Assembly (NCBI GenBank): GCA_002360495.1
Contig: DEQO01000006.1
Location: forward strand, 1 to 19,139
Length of the DNA: 19,139 nucleotides
Source of the DNA: Flavobacteriales bacterium UBA3364
Lineage (GTDB): Bacteria > Bacteroidota > Bacteroidia > Flavobacteriales_F > PHOS-HE28
Direction of reading: 5' to 3'
Part shown: one piece after another, positions 1-7,368 of the stretch
How positions within the stretch are numbered: the stretch's first letter is position 1
Layout: each line of letters begins with the position of its first letter
Translations under genes and position numbers: made by a program
The notes under the pieces: generated by a model
What the model saw: the letters and a program-made list of their open reading frames with translations, nothing else
What the model was told of the DNA's origin: nothing
Databases searched by the model: none

Positions 1-2
1 AA

Positions 3-2519
3 GGACGGGTCATCGGCTTCGGTGCCGACGTGTACCGCGAGTTCCCTACGGACCTGCAACCGGCCATTGGAGAAGCGGCAGCGATCGCGGCAGCCACGGC
101 CGGAGTGTTGAATGTCGTCAACACCTCCGTCGGCGGGCTGGGTTTCCTTCCCGTTCCCGAAGGCCGCAAGGTGGATATGCGCCTGGTCCGGGAAGTGGAG
201 GTTTCAACCGGAGGCAATGTGGTGCCGGGTCGATATCGCTGTCTGGTGGATGCGCACACCGGGAAGCTCTGGTACAGGACCAATGAGGTGAAGAACTGCG
301 GCCATGAAGCGGTAGCGGAAGCCGGGGCCGATGTACAAATGGTAGCGACCGCCTACCCGGGGAACCCGATGGATGCCCCGGAAGTGCAAAACCTGCCGGA
401 TATGGACGTGACCATCGGCGGCAGTCTGTTCCGCACCGACATCAACGGTTTCGTTGCATCCGGAGTGGCTGGTCCGGTAGAGACGGTCTTCCAGCTGCGC
501 GGGCGCTACGCGAACGTGAGCACCAATGGTGTAACACCTGTCTTCAGCGGAACCCTGAACGAAGGCCCCAACACGGTGAGCTTCGATGGGCACGCCAACA
601 TTCGTGAGCTTTCAGCCTACATCTATACCAACGAGATACATGCCCATGTGAAGGACGTATTGCCCGCTTTCCAGGGCACGGACTTCTCCTTACCCGTGCG
701 CGTGGACCTGACGATCGACAATTGCAACGCGAATTACGATGGGAGTGGGCTGAACTTCTTCGCCGCGGGCAACAACTGCCCCTCCATGTGTACGCTCAAC
801 GATGTGGTCTATCACGAGTATGGCCACAATGTCAACGACAAGTTCTACAATTCGTTGAGCGAGAACTTCAGCAACGGGGCAATGAACGAAGGCTACGCTG
901 ACGTATGGGCTCTGACCCTGACGAGGGACCCGGTCCTTGGACGTGGTTTCAACGTTACCGATCCGAACTCCTCGGTGCGCCGCTACGACCAGGATCGACG
1001 TGTTTACCCGGTCGATATCCAGGGCGAGGTGCATGCCGATGGGGAGATCATTTGCGGAGCGTGGTGGGACACTTACGTGCTGCTCGGTAACGACATGGAA
1101 CTGACAACGGAACTTTTCGCAGCAGCCTATCCGGGCCTGCAAGCGGCCACCGCGAACGGTCAGGAGGGCCAGTCGTTCCGCGACGTGTTGGTGGATGTTC
1201 TTCAAGCGGACGATGATGACGGCGACATCACCAACGGAACCCCGCACGGGGATGCGATCGTGGAGGCATTCGGCTTGCACGGCATCACGTTGATCAGCGA
1301 TGTCGAAGTGATCCATCAGGACCTGCTGACCGCTCCAGCCGAGGCCCCGATCACCGTGGGTACCGATATCCTCATCACCTTCCCTTCCACGGAATACCTC
1401 ACCGCTGTCACTTTGTTCTACAAGGTGAACGACCAGTCGGAGTGGACCGAACAGCCGATGTCCGGCCTGGACGTTTCCTACTACGAGACCACCATCCCTG
1501 CCCAACCCGCAGGAACGATCGTTTCCTATTACCTCGCGTTGACGGACATCTTCGGCCAGGCCAGTTCGGTGACCCCAACTGGAGCCGAACGGCCCGACCC
1601 CAATCTGCCTTTCCACATTTTCGTCGGCTATGAGGTCCGTGCAGCGGAGAATGCCGATGACCGAAGCGAACTGGGGCAATGGACACAAGGGCTGCCTACG
1701 GACAATGCGGTGACCGGTAATTGGGAATTCGGTACGCCGATTCCATCGTACAGCGACGTTCTGGATGCCAGCACCATCGTGCAGACCGGGACGCAGCATA
1801 CGGAGAATGGGGAATTCTGCTGGTTCACCGGGAACGCAGCCGATGCCACTTCGCCGGTCGGTGAGCGCGATGTGGATGATGGGACGACCACGCTCTTGAG
1901 CGCAACGATCGATCTTTCGGCCTATGAGAACCCGGCGTTCAGCTACTGGCGCTGGTACGTCAACAACCCTCCGACGGGCGCCAATCCCAGTGCCGATTGG
2001 TGGCAGGTCTACGCCAGTGGTGATGGAGGCGATTCATGGGTCCCGGTCGAGGACACGAAGTCGAGTGAGCGCAGATGGCGGCGCATGGCGTTCCGTGTGC
2101 AGGATGTCCTTGGCGACGTCAGCAGCATCCGCCTGAAGTTCAACGCGAGCGATAGTATCCGTCCTGGTGTGGAACTGGAAGGTGGTAGTCTGGTGGAAGC
2201 CGCATTGGACGATATCGAGCTATGGGACGAGGTGGAGACAGGCAACGGCTTGGACGAGTTGGGTCGTCTGGAGATCACCTCGATGTGGCCGGTACCCGCC
2301 AATGAGAGCATCATGCTCACGGTCAGCGATCGAACGGTACGCGGTATGGGTATGGAGGTGCTTGACTTGACCGGTAGAAGGGTGCTACAGCCCGTGCCAG
2401 CGGTCCTTGGGAGCGGCACCCAACGCGTGGATGTGCGCAGCCTGGCCGTAGGGCAATACGTTTTGCGGCTGCGGTGGGACGGTGGATCCATCGAGCGGCG
2501 TTTCAGCATAGTGCGCTGA
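3..2519 (+). CDS. Secreted zinc metallopeptidase (gluzincin, M36/M4-like) with T9SS sorting domain, 5'-truncated
   Basis: The reading frame is open to the left edge, so the true start lies outside; the first in-frame GTG (30) is probably internal. A zinc-binding HEYGH motif is encoded at 813-827 and a NEGYAD motif at 885-902, giving the HExxH plus downstream Glu layout of thermolysin/fungalysin-type gluzincins. The part before it looks like the end of an FTP-type propeptide. After the catalytic region come an Ig/fibronectin-like stretch (about 1290-1620), a jelly-roll-like region rich in aromatic residues (about 1640-2235), and a C-terminal domain (about 2260-2519) with the WPVPAN, DLTGR and GQYVLRL signatures of T9SS type A tails. 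It is therefore probably exported across the outer membrane and either released or surface-anchored, where it would digest proteins. I cannot decide between M36 and M4-like from motifs alone; M36 is favoured. It converges on the LamG gene across a hairpin terminator. Confidence 0.88.
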   Translation, partial: GRVIGFGADVYREFPTDLQPAIGEAAAIAAATAGVLNVVNTSVGGLGFLPVPEGRKVDMRLVREVEVSTGGNVVPGRYRCLVDAHTGKLWYRTNEVKNCGHEAVAEAGADVQMVATAYPGNPMDAPEVQNLPDMDVTIGGSLFRTDINGFVASGVAGPVETVFQLRGRYANVSTNGVTPVFSGTLNEGPNTVSFDGHANIRELSAYIYTNEIHAHVKDVLPAFQGTDFSLPVRVDLTIDNCNANYDGSGLNFFAAGNNCPSMCTLNDVVYHEYGHNVNDKFYNSLSENFSNGAMNEGYADVWALTLTRDPVLGRGFNVTDPNSSVRRYDQDRRVYPVDIQGEVHADGEIICGAWWDTYVLLGNDMELTTELFAAAYPGLQAATANGQEGQSFRDVLVDVLQADDDDGDITNGTPHGDAIVEAFGLHGITLISDVEVIHQDLLTAPAEAPITVGTDILITFPSTEYLTAVTLFYKVNDQSEWTEQPMSGLDVSYYETTIPAQPAGTIVSYYLALTDIFGQASSVTPTGAERPDPNLPFHIFVGYEVRAAENADDRSELGQWTQGLPTDNAVTGNWEFGTPIPSYSDVLDASTIVQTGTQHTENGEFCWFTGNAADATSPVGERDVDDGTTTLLSATIDLSAYENPAFSYWRWYVNNPPTGANPSADWWQVYASGDGGDSWVPVEDTKSSERRWRRMAFRVQDVLGDVSSIRLKFNASDSIRPGVELEGGSLVEAALDDIELWDEVETGNGLDELGRLEITSMWPVPANESIMLTVSDRTVRGMGMEVLDLTGRRVLQPVPAVLGSGTQRVDVRSLAVGQYVLRLRWDGGSIERRFSIVR

Positions 2520-2532
2520 CCCGCTCTTCCCG

Positions 2533-2573
2533 GCAGCGGCCCCGGTATCCTTGGGACCGGGGCCGCTGCTTTT
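2533..2573 (+). terminator. Rho-independent terminator between convergent genes
   Basis: A perfect 14-bp GC-rich stem (2533-2546 with 2556-2569) encloses a 9-base loop and is followed by TTTT (2570-2573). It starts 13 bases after the stop of the metallopeptidase. The T-run directly abuts the stop codon of the convergent LamG gene. On the minus strand the same hairpin lacks a following T-run, so it is a textbook terminator only for the plus strand, although the stem could also halt or protect the opposing transcript. Confidence 0.85.
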
Positions 2574-3505
2574 CAGGGAACGACGACCGGCCACGACGCA
2601 CGCTTTCCTTCGTCCTGGAGGCATACCAGGTAGAGTCCAGCGGGTAATGGTCCCATGTCCAGAACAGCGTTGTTCCCGGTGACACGCACCGATGAAACGG
2701 ACCTCCCGGCCGCATCGAGCAGTTCAAGACGGTTCCAATCGCCTGCGGGCAGGTGAAGCTTGGAGTCCTGCCCGATCCACGGTGGGTCGATCCTTACCTG
2801 GGTAGCCACCTCCTCCTCCAACAGGATGTCGAGTATCTCATCCCCGGAGAGTCCCTGATCGTAGATCCGCACATCGTCGATCCAACCTGAAAAGGGATCC
2901 CCACCGGTGCTGGTCGAGCCGATCGTGGCAGGCCCTTCGGGGTGATAGCCCATGGTTCCAGTAACCTGGTTCTCCGCCATCAACGAGGCATTCAACCAGA
3001 TCCGCATGGAGGAGCCGTCATAGGTTGCAGCGATGTGGTACCATGTCCCGGAGGAGATGGAAGAGGTGGGGGTGCTGAGTTCCGTGGTGGTGCTTCCCGT
3101 GCGGAGGTTGAAGCGTATGGCCGAAGCGTCCACGAACGACAAGGACCAGATATGGTCCGCTGTCGAAGCGCCCAAGGTCTTGATGATGATCGCGCGGTCC
3201 GCGGCGGTCACAAAGTCGGGTTTGACCCACAGGCTCAAGCTCATTTCGCCTCCACCGGTGGTGATATCACAAGGACCCAGGACGATCACATCATCGATCC
3301 CATCGAAGCGACACGCACCTTGGTGGTGCCCACCGGTCGGGTCCCAAAGTGTCCCGTTCTGGAGGATACCCAGTGTTTCGTGTTCTACATCATGGGCCAC
3401 CGTGCCGGCGTTCTCATCCAAGCGCCAATGCATCAGTGGGTCGGTCTGGGCGTTGGTGTATACGACCAGAAAAAGCAGGGCAGGCAGTGCGTAGCATCTT
3501 TTCAT
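2573..3505 (-). CDS. Secreted LamG-domain protein with T9SS-like C-terminal tail
   Basis: This is a 310-residue protein with a signal peptide (residues 1-19, ending TNA-Q). A concanavalin A-like/LamG jelly roll spans roughly residues 23-230, with WYHIAATYDG (155-164) and GWIDDVRIYDQ (207-217), the latter typical of LamG_3-type domains. Residues about 245-310 resemble a T9SS sorting tail (LELLDAAGR, then LPAGLYLV). LamG domains in Bacteroidota usually bind carbohydrate or protein ligands outside the cell; no catalytic residues are evident, so it is probably a binding or adhesive protein rather than an enzyme. ATG at 3505 is chosen because it directly begins the signal peptide. A 7-bp inverted repeat lies just upstream of the start. 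The gene is 127 bases downstream of the GCS2 gene on the same strand and may be a separate unit. Confidence 0.85.
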   Translation of the reverse strand: MKRCYALPALLFLVVYTNAQTDPLMHWRLDENAGTVAHDVEHETLGILQNGTLWDPTGGHHQGACRFDGIDDVIVLGPCDITTGGGEMSLSLWVKPDFVTAADRAIIIKTLGASTADHIWSLSFVDASAIRFNLRTGSTTTELSTPTSSISSGTWYHIAATYDGSSMRIWLNASLMAENQVTGTMGYHPEGPATIGSTSTGGDPFSGWIDDVRIYDQGLSGDEILDILLEEEVATQVRIDPPWIGQDSKLHLPAGDWNRLELLDAAGRSVSSVRVTGNNAVLDMGPLPAGLYLVCLQDEGKRASWPVVVP

Positions 3506-3507
3506 GG

Positions 3508-3532
3508 CGCGAACGATTTGGTATGGTTCGCG
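3508..3532. repeat. Inverted repeat in the 5' leader of the LamG gene
   Basis: Perfect 7-bp arms (3508-3514 and 3526-3532, CGCGAAC/GTTCGCG) flank an 11-base AT-richer centre. The element ends two bases before the LamG ATG (3503-3505, minus strand). It could be an operator or a translation-affecting hairpin; this is only suggestive. Confidence 0.35.
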
Positions 3533-3632
3533 TTACGGGCCGGGTACTGGCAGGTTGCGATCATTCGACCGGACACATCTGCCGGCCGCACCAAAGCGGA
3601 GAATGGATCGTCGAAGACCTGTGCCGCTGACC

Positions 3633-4871
3633 TTAGGAAAAGGCCTTGTCCTCATCGAGGCACATGGCCAATCGGCCATACACACCGCGGATCTTGTCAA
3701 GGCTGGGCTTTTTTCCGGTGTGCTTCAGCACGCGCGCTGCCAGGCATCCGTGTTCCAGGATGTTCGCGATGTGCTGGCGACAGCCCTCGCTCAGATCACC
3801 ATAGAGTTCAACGAAAAGATGCTGCCAGAGCTTCTGAGCGCTCATCTGCTCCTGCTTCATCAAACCGAACATGAGCAGGTAGTCACGGTTCGCGATGTTC
3901 GCGTTCCCGGCGTCCTTGATCACTTGCAGGAACAGGGGGAGCAGGTCGTGTTCACTCCAGGCGCGCTGCAGGTATGGACTCACCCACCGTCCGCCGGCCA
4001 GGGCTTTCAGGACGGCCACGATCATTTCCGCGATCGCGAGGTCGGCGCTCGGACATTCCTGGATGTCGATCACACGGATCTCAATTGCACCGCGGTCGAA
4101 ACGGGCGATGGCCCCGCGCGAGTTGGCGAAGTGATGGTCCATGACGTGCTCGGTATCGAACGGGGCCATGGCCTTGGCGATAGGGCTGAAGATCTCGCGG
4201 TAATAGTCCTCCTGCGAGAACACGGGTTCCGGGATCAACGAGCCCATCAATTCGGGCAGTCTCTCCTGGTGATGGAGGTACGCCTCCATGCGCGAATCGA
4301 GGAATCCGGTGGCCTTGCCATCGAGGATGGGCGAACTGGCACTGAGCGCGGGGATGATCGGCAACAGCAGGCGGACCGCGGCGTGCAGCTTGCTGAACTC
4401 GTCATCGTTGGCGAAGGGGAGGTTGAGGTGCGTGCTCTGCAAGTTGCTCCAGCCGTGGCCGCGGCAATCGAAGATGCGGTTGTAAAGCGCGTAGACCTCG
4501 TTGTATTCGTGCGGCCATATCACGGTCTCGGTGAACGGGTCCATGAACGGATGAGCAGCCGTGGGCAGCAACATCGCGTTGCGTTTGGCCAGCACCGCAT
4601 TGATCGCCTTGATATCCGCACTGAACTTCTTGCGGAAAGAGGGGATCTTCTTCGTGGGTTTGGCGGTCTTCAGTTCCACGACGTGGCTCACGAGCTCGTT
4701 GCTCCATTCCACATCGCCACGCTCCACATCGCTGGTGATCTTACCGGTCACATCCTCGAAGAGCTTGTCCACGATGGGCTGCACCTTCAACGTGTCGCGG
4801 TCCACGACCATATATTCCAGTTCGATGCCGGTTACTTCGAACAGCTTGTACTTCCTGGGTTGCGTTTTCAT
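3633..4871 (-). CDS. GCS2-family carboxylate-amine ligase
   Basis: A 412-residue protein of the glutamate-cysteine ligase family 2 (GCS2) fold, which activates a carboxylate with ATP and joins it to an amine. Family-like features: GIELEY near the N-terminus (15-20), the strand segment HVVELKT (63-69), the HGWSNLQSTHLNLPF block (139-153), SASSPILDGKATGFLDSR (177-194, the substrate/nucleotide-site region seen in YbdK-like proteins) and RGAIEIRVIDIQECPSAD in the C-terminal half. No membrane segment is seen, so it is cytoplasmic. The ATG lies 11 bases after the stop of the RimK-like ligase, so the two are very likely cotranscribed. By context it is not a housekeeping glutathione enzyme but a partner of the RLAN-RimK ligase in making or extending a peptide. 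The substrate is unknown. Confidence 0.85.
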   Translation of the reverse strand: MKTQPRKYKLFEVTGIELEYMVVDRDTLKVQPIVDKLFEDVTGKITSDVERGDVEWSNELVSHVVELKTAKPTKKIPSFRKKFSADIKAINAVLAKRNAMLLPTAAHPFMDPFTETVIWPHEYNEVYALYNRIFDCRGHGWSNLQSTHLNLPFANDDEFSKLHAAVRLLLPIIPALSASSPILDGKATGFLDSRMEAYLHHQERLPELMGSLIPEPVFSQEDYYREIFSPIAKAMAPFDTEHVMDHHFANSRGAIARFDRGAIEIRVIDIQECPSADLAIAEMIVAVLKALAGGRWVSPYLQRAWSEHDLLPLFLQVIKDAGNANIANRDYLLMFGLMKQEQMSAQKLWQHLFVELYGDLSEGCRQHIANILEHGCLAARVLKHTGKKPSLDKIRGVYGRLAMCLDEDKAFS

Positions 4872-4882
4872 TGCGTGAACGG

Positions 4883-6382
4883 TCAGCGCGCGGCTACCGT
4901 CGATGTTTGCGGTATTCCGATCCTTTCTTCGATGCTGGACTTCAAGGAGCCTATGATGGCGCGGTAGAGGTCATCACCGAGGATGGCATCCTCCACACCG
5001 TGATCGATGTTGGGGCATTCGTTCACTTCTATCACGTACGGCCTGCCTTCGAATTCCTTCACGTCCACTCCGAACAGACCCCTGTCACCCACGATGGCGA
5101 GCACGGCCTTCACAGCGGCATCAACGATGAACTTCGGGGCATCGGCAACGGCGATGGTGGCGAAGTCGCCTTCCTGGCCTTTCTTGGTGTCGCTGCCCCA
5201 ATTGTAGATCTGCCAGTGACCGCGTGCCATGAAGTACTTGCAGGCATAGAGCGGCTTGCCATCCAGTACACCGATGCGCCAATCGAAGTCGCTGGGCATG
5301 TATTCCTGCGCTATGGCAAGGTCGCTCTCGGCGAGGATCTCGTTCAGGTGCTGCTCCAGCTCTTCGGCGGTCTTCGCTTTCACCACGCCGCGGCTGAACG
5401 TGCTGTCGGGCAACTTCAGCACCACGGGTAGGCCGAACTGCTCCGCGACCTGGTCGCGGTTCTCACTATGCACGATCAAGGTGCGCGGGCCGGGCACTTC
5501 TTCGGCTTCCATGCGTTCGGCGAGGTACACCTTGTTGTTGCATTTCAGGATCGCGTCCGGGGCATCGATCACGGCCAGTCCTTCGCTCTGTGCCTTGCGG
5601 GCGAACCGGTAGGTATGGTCGTTCACATGGGTGTTCTCGCGGATCAAGAGCGCATCGTACTCCGCCACGCGATCGATGTCGTCCGGGCCGAGGATGTCGA
5701 CATCGAAACCCATTTGTTCGGCGATCTGGCGGAACTTCACGGTGGCGCGTTTGTTCGATGGCGAGGCCTTGTCATCCGGGTTGATCAGGATGCCCAGGTC
5801 GTACGCGTGACGGTCTTCACGGGCACCGTCATATCGCTTCTTGGCGAAATAGTCCGCTGCGTAGCGCTTCACATAGTTCAGGTGCTCTTCCGGGATGTCA
5901 TTGTAGGGGATGGGTTTGATCGACCTCAATTCCCACTTCGCGGCCTCGGTTTTCACGAATCGCGCACGCAGCAACGGGGCTTGGAAAACCTTGTACAGTT
6001 CGTGCGCCAGCTTGTCGTACTTGCGGTTCACGTTGCGTCCGAAGTAGATGCTGAAGATGAATTCGTGCTTGTTCTTGTCGGCGAGGCTGCTCTGGATCAC
6101 ATCGTCCAGGTCGCGCGAAAGCACTTTCACGATGCTCGGCGACTTCAGGTCGAGGATGGTCTTCGCGCTCGGGATGACCTTCTGGCCACGTGCTTCAGCG
6201 AGCAAGCTCACATAGTAACCGCGGCTCTGGTAGCTGTAGCTGCGCGCCAAATTGAACAGGCGCACGTTGCGCATGCCGGCGAACCGGGGATCTGTCAGGT
6301 AGTCCTTCGAGCTGACGACTTCGAAGCCTTTCACACCCAGGTTCCATTCCTTGGGCTCGCGCACGACGATGATCTTCTTCAT
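4883..6382 (-). CDS. RLAN-RimK ATP-grasp peptide ligase
   Basis: A 499-residue cytoplasmic protein. Residues 1 to about 150 match the RimK-like ATP-grasp N-terminal (RLAN) domain, with ARSYSYQSRGYYVSLLAEARG (46-66) as its most recognisable block. Residues about 190-480 form a RimK-type ATP-grasp: a pre-ATP-grasp segment with DALLIREN (243-250) and CNNKVYLAE (281-289), a nucleotide-binding VLKLPDSTFSRGV (321-333), GVDV (438-441) and the metal-binding IEVNECPN (451-458). RimK enzymes form amide bonds, typically adding amino acids to a peptide or protein C-terminus. Length and architecture match the RLAN family. The downstream GCS2 gene starts 11 bases after its stop; the C39 peptidase gene lies 110 bases upstream across an inverted-repeat spacer. 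It should not be named rimK, because ribosomal S6 modification is not implied. Confidence 0.9.
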   Translation of the reverse strand: MKKIIVVREPKEWNLGVKGFEVVSSKDYLTDPRFAGMRNVRLFNLARSYSYQSRGYYVSLLAEARGQKVIPSAKTILDLKSPSIVKVLSRDLDDVIQSSLADKNKHEFIFSIYFGRNVNRKYDKLAHELYKVFQAPLLRARFVKTEAAKWELRSIKPIPYNDIPEEHLNYVKRYAADYFAKKRYDGAREDRHAYDLGILINPDDKASPSNKRATVKFRQIAEQMGFDVDILGPDDIDRVAEYDALLIRENTHVNDHTYRFARKAQSEGLAVIDAPDAILKCNNKVYLAERMEAEEVPGPRTLIVHSENRDQVAEQFGLPVVLKLPDSTFSRGVVKAKTAEELEQHLNEILAESDLAIAQEYMPSDFDWRIGVLDGKPLYACKYFMARGHWQIYNWGSDTKKGQEGDFATIAVADAPKFIVDAAVKAVLAIVGDRGLFGVDVKEFEGRPYVIEVNECPNIDHGVEDAILGDDLYRAIIGSLKSSIEERIGIPQTSTVAAR

Positions 6383-6385
6383 TGG

Positions 6386-6482
6386 TCAGTTGAAGGTTCT
6401 TCGTTGCTGGTCGATGGTGAAGCATGCGATGGATCTCCCTGGGCAGGTCCTGCCACCGACCAGCCCAACGACCAACAACTGA
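6386..6482. repeat. Nested imperfect inverted repeat between C39 peptidase and RimK-like genes
   Basis: The 110-base spacer holds outer 7-bp arms (TCAGTTG 6386-6392 / CAACTGA 6476-6482) and an inner stem (6402-6413 with 6457-6470) that is 12 bp except for a 2-base bulge. In the centre GGCAG (6442-6446) can pair with CTGCC (6450-6454). In the minus-strand transcript this could fold into a long branched hairpin just ahead of the RimK-like start (6382). It may be an attenuator or processing site, or an intergenic repeat of the kind common in bacterial genomes. No T-run follows, so it is not a classic terminator. Confidence 0.5.
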
Positions 6483-6492
6483 CGACTCTTCT

Positions 6493-7197
6493 TCATCCCA
6501 ATGGTTCTTTCGATATGATCAGCAAATTCGCGTCATAGGTCACGATCCCCAGCATGATCGCATTGATGAGCCGGCCGACAGGAACGTGGTAGTAAAGGTC
6601 CTTGCTGTAGGGGTTGTCCTGATATGGGTCCGCAACAAGCACGTTCTTTTTCTCCATGCCGCAAAGCACCACGAAATGGCCCATGGGCTTGCCGCGCAGG
6701 TCATCATAGATGCTTTCGCCCATACCGCCGCTGTATTCGCGCTTGCTCTTGTAGAGGTACGTGGCGCTAAGACCGGTCAATACCGGGAGGTCCTTATCGA
6801 AATAGCCCTGCAGCAAGGTCGGGGAAGGATCATCGAAACGCACCTCACCGCCTTCCTTGATGAATTTGGAATAGGCCAGGCAGGTGGAATGCAGCTTCTT
6901 GCTGGTCTTGAACTTGGTTTGCGCGAGCAGCTTCTTGCGCAGTCGCTCCATCGGCAGTCCATCCCACGACGGATCGAACACGCGCAGGTTGTAGGTGTGG
7001 ATGCGCACGTTGAAGCCCTCCTTCAGTGCATGGATACCCAGGAATACCGCCAACGTCCCCCCATCTTCAAGGAAGTGCACCTCTTGGATCACCTGCTCGA
7101 GCGGCAACTTCAAGCCCATGCTCGTGTACACCGCATGGAGGGCCGTAGGGCCGCAGGTGCTGTCGTCGGGTTGGGCAAGGATGCGGATGGGGCGCAT
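6493..7197 (-). CDS. C39/papain-like cysteine peptidase of the peptide-ligase cluster
   Basis: A 234-residue protein with the papain-like catalytic set visible: oxyanion Gln (Q9 in ILAQPDDSTCGPT), nucleophile C15, His in GHFVVLCG (H174) and Asp in VADPYQ (D190). This is the C39-type double-glycine-peptidase fold, but there is no ABC-transporter portion and no obvious signal peptide. In the family it belongs with RLAN-RimK and GCS2 ligases and may mature, release or transfer the ligated peptide. I chose the ATG at 7197 because the conserved fold begins immediately after it. An in-frame GTG at 7251 would add 18 residues (252 in total) of low-similarity sequence. Homologues in other bacteria are often fused to an N-terminal GNAT acetyltransferase; there is no room for one here. 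It is the first gene of the trio. Confidence 0.82.
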   Translation of the reverse strand: MRPIRILAQPDDSTCGPTALHAVYTSMGLKLPLEQVIQEVHFLEDGGTLAVFLGIHALKEGFNVRIHTYNLRVFDPSWDGLPMERLRKKLLAQTKFKTSKKLHSTCLAYSKFIKEGGEVRFDDPSPTLLQGYFDKDLPVLTGLSATYLYKSKREYSGGMGESIYDDLRGKPMGHFVVLCGMEKKNVLVADPYQDNPYSKDLYYHVPVGRLINAIMLGIVTYDANLLIISKEPLG

Positions 7198-7368
7198 GGC
7201 TGCAACGCCGGCTTCCAGGCGGCTGTTTTCCGGCTGTAGCCGAAGCGCCACAAAGGTCCACGACTCTCCAACGGGGATCTAGCGGACCGAGCGGCGGCCC
7301 TTCACGATCGTTTGTTGACATCCGTATCGCCGGATGAGCGGTTGCGCGCCCGATCGGTCAATGCCCGC

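Noticed and set aside
690..1799. A 369-codon minus-strand open frame opposite the metallopeptidase
   Set aside because: It covers the zinc motif region of a convincing plus-strand gene and shows no family features.
3504..4967. A 487-codon plus-strand open frame opposite the GCS2 gene
   Set aside because: It is the antisense shadow of a clear GCS2-family gene in GC-rich DNA; it has no recognisable domain and an Arg/His/Val-rich composition typical of such shadows.
7198..7251. An 18-residue N-terminal extension of the C39 peptidase from a GTG start
   Set aside because: The extension does not resemble the family and the ATG at 7197 begins exactly at the conserved fold; kept only as an alternative start.
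7319..7336. Short inverted repeat (6-bp arms, 6-base loop) between the helical-repeat gene and the C39 gene
   Set aside because: The stem is short and no T-run follows on the minus strand, so I do not call it a terminator.
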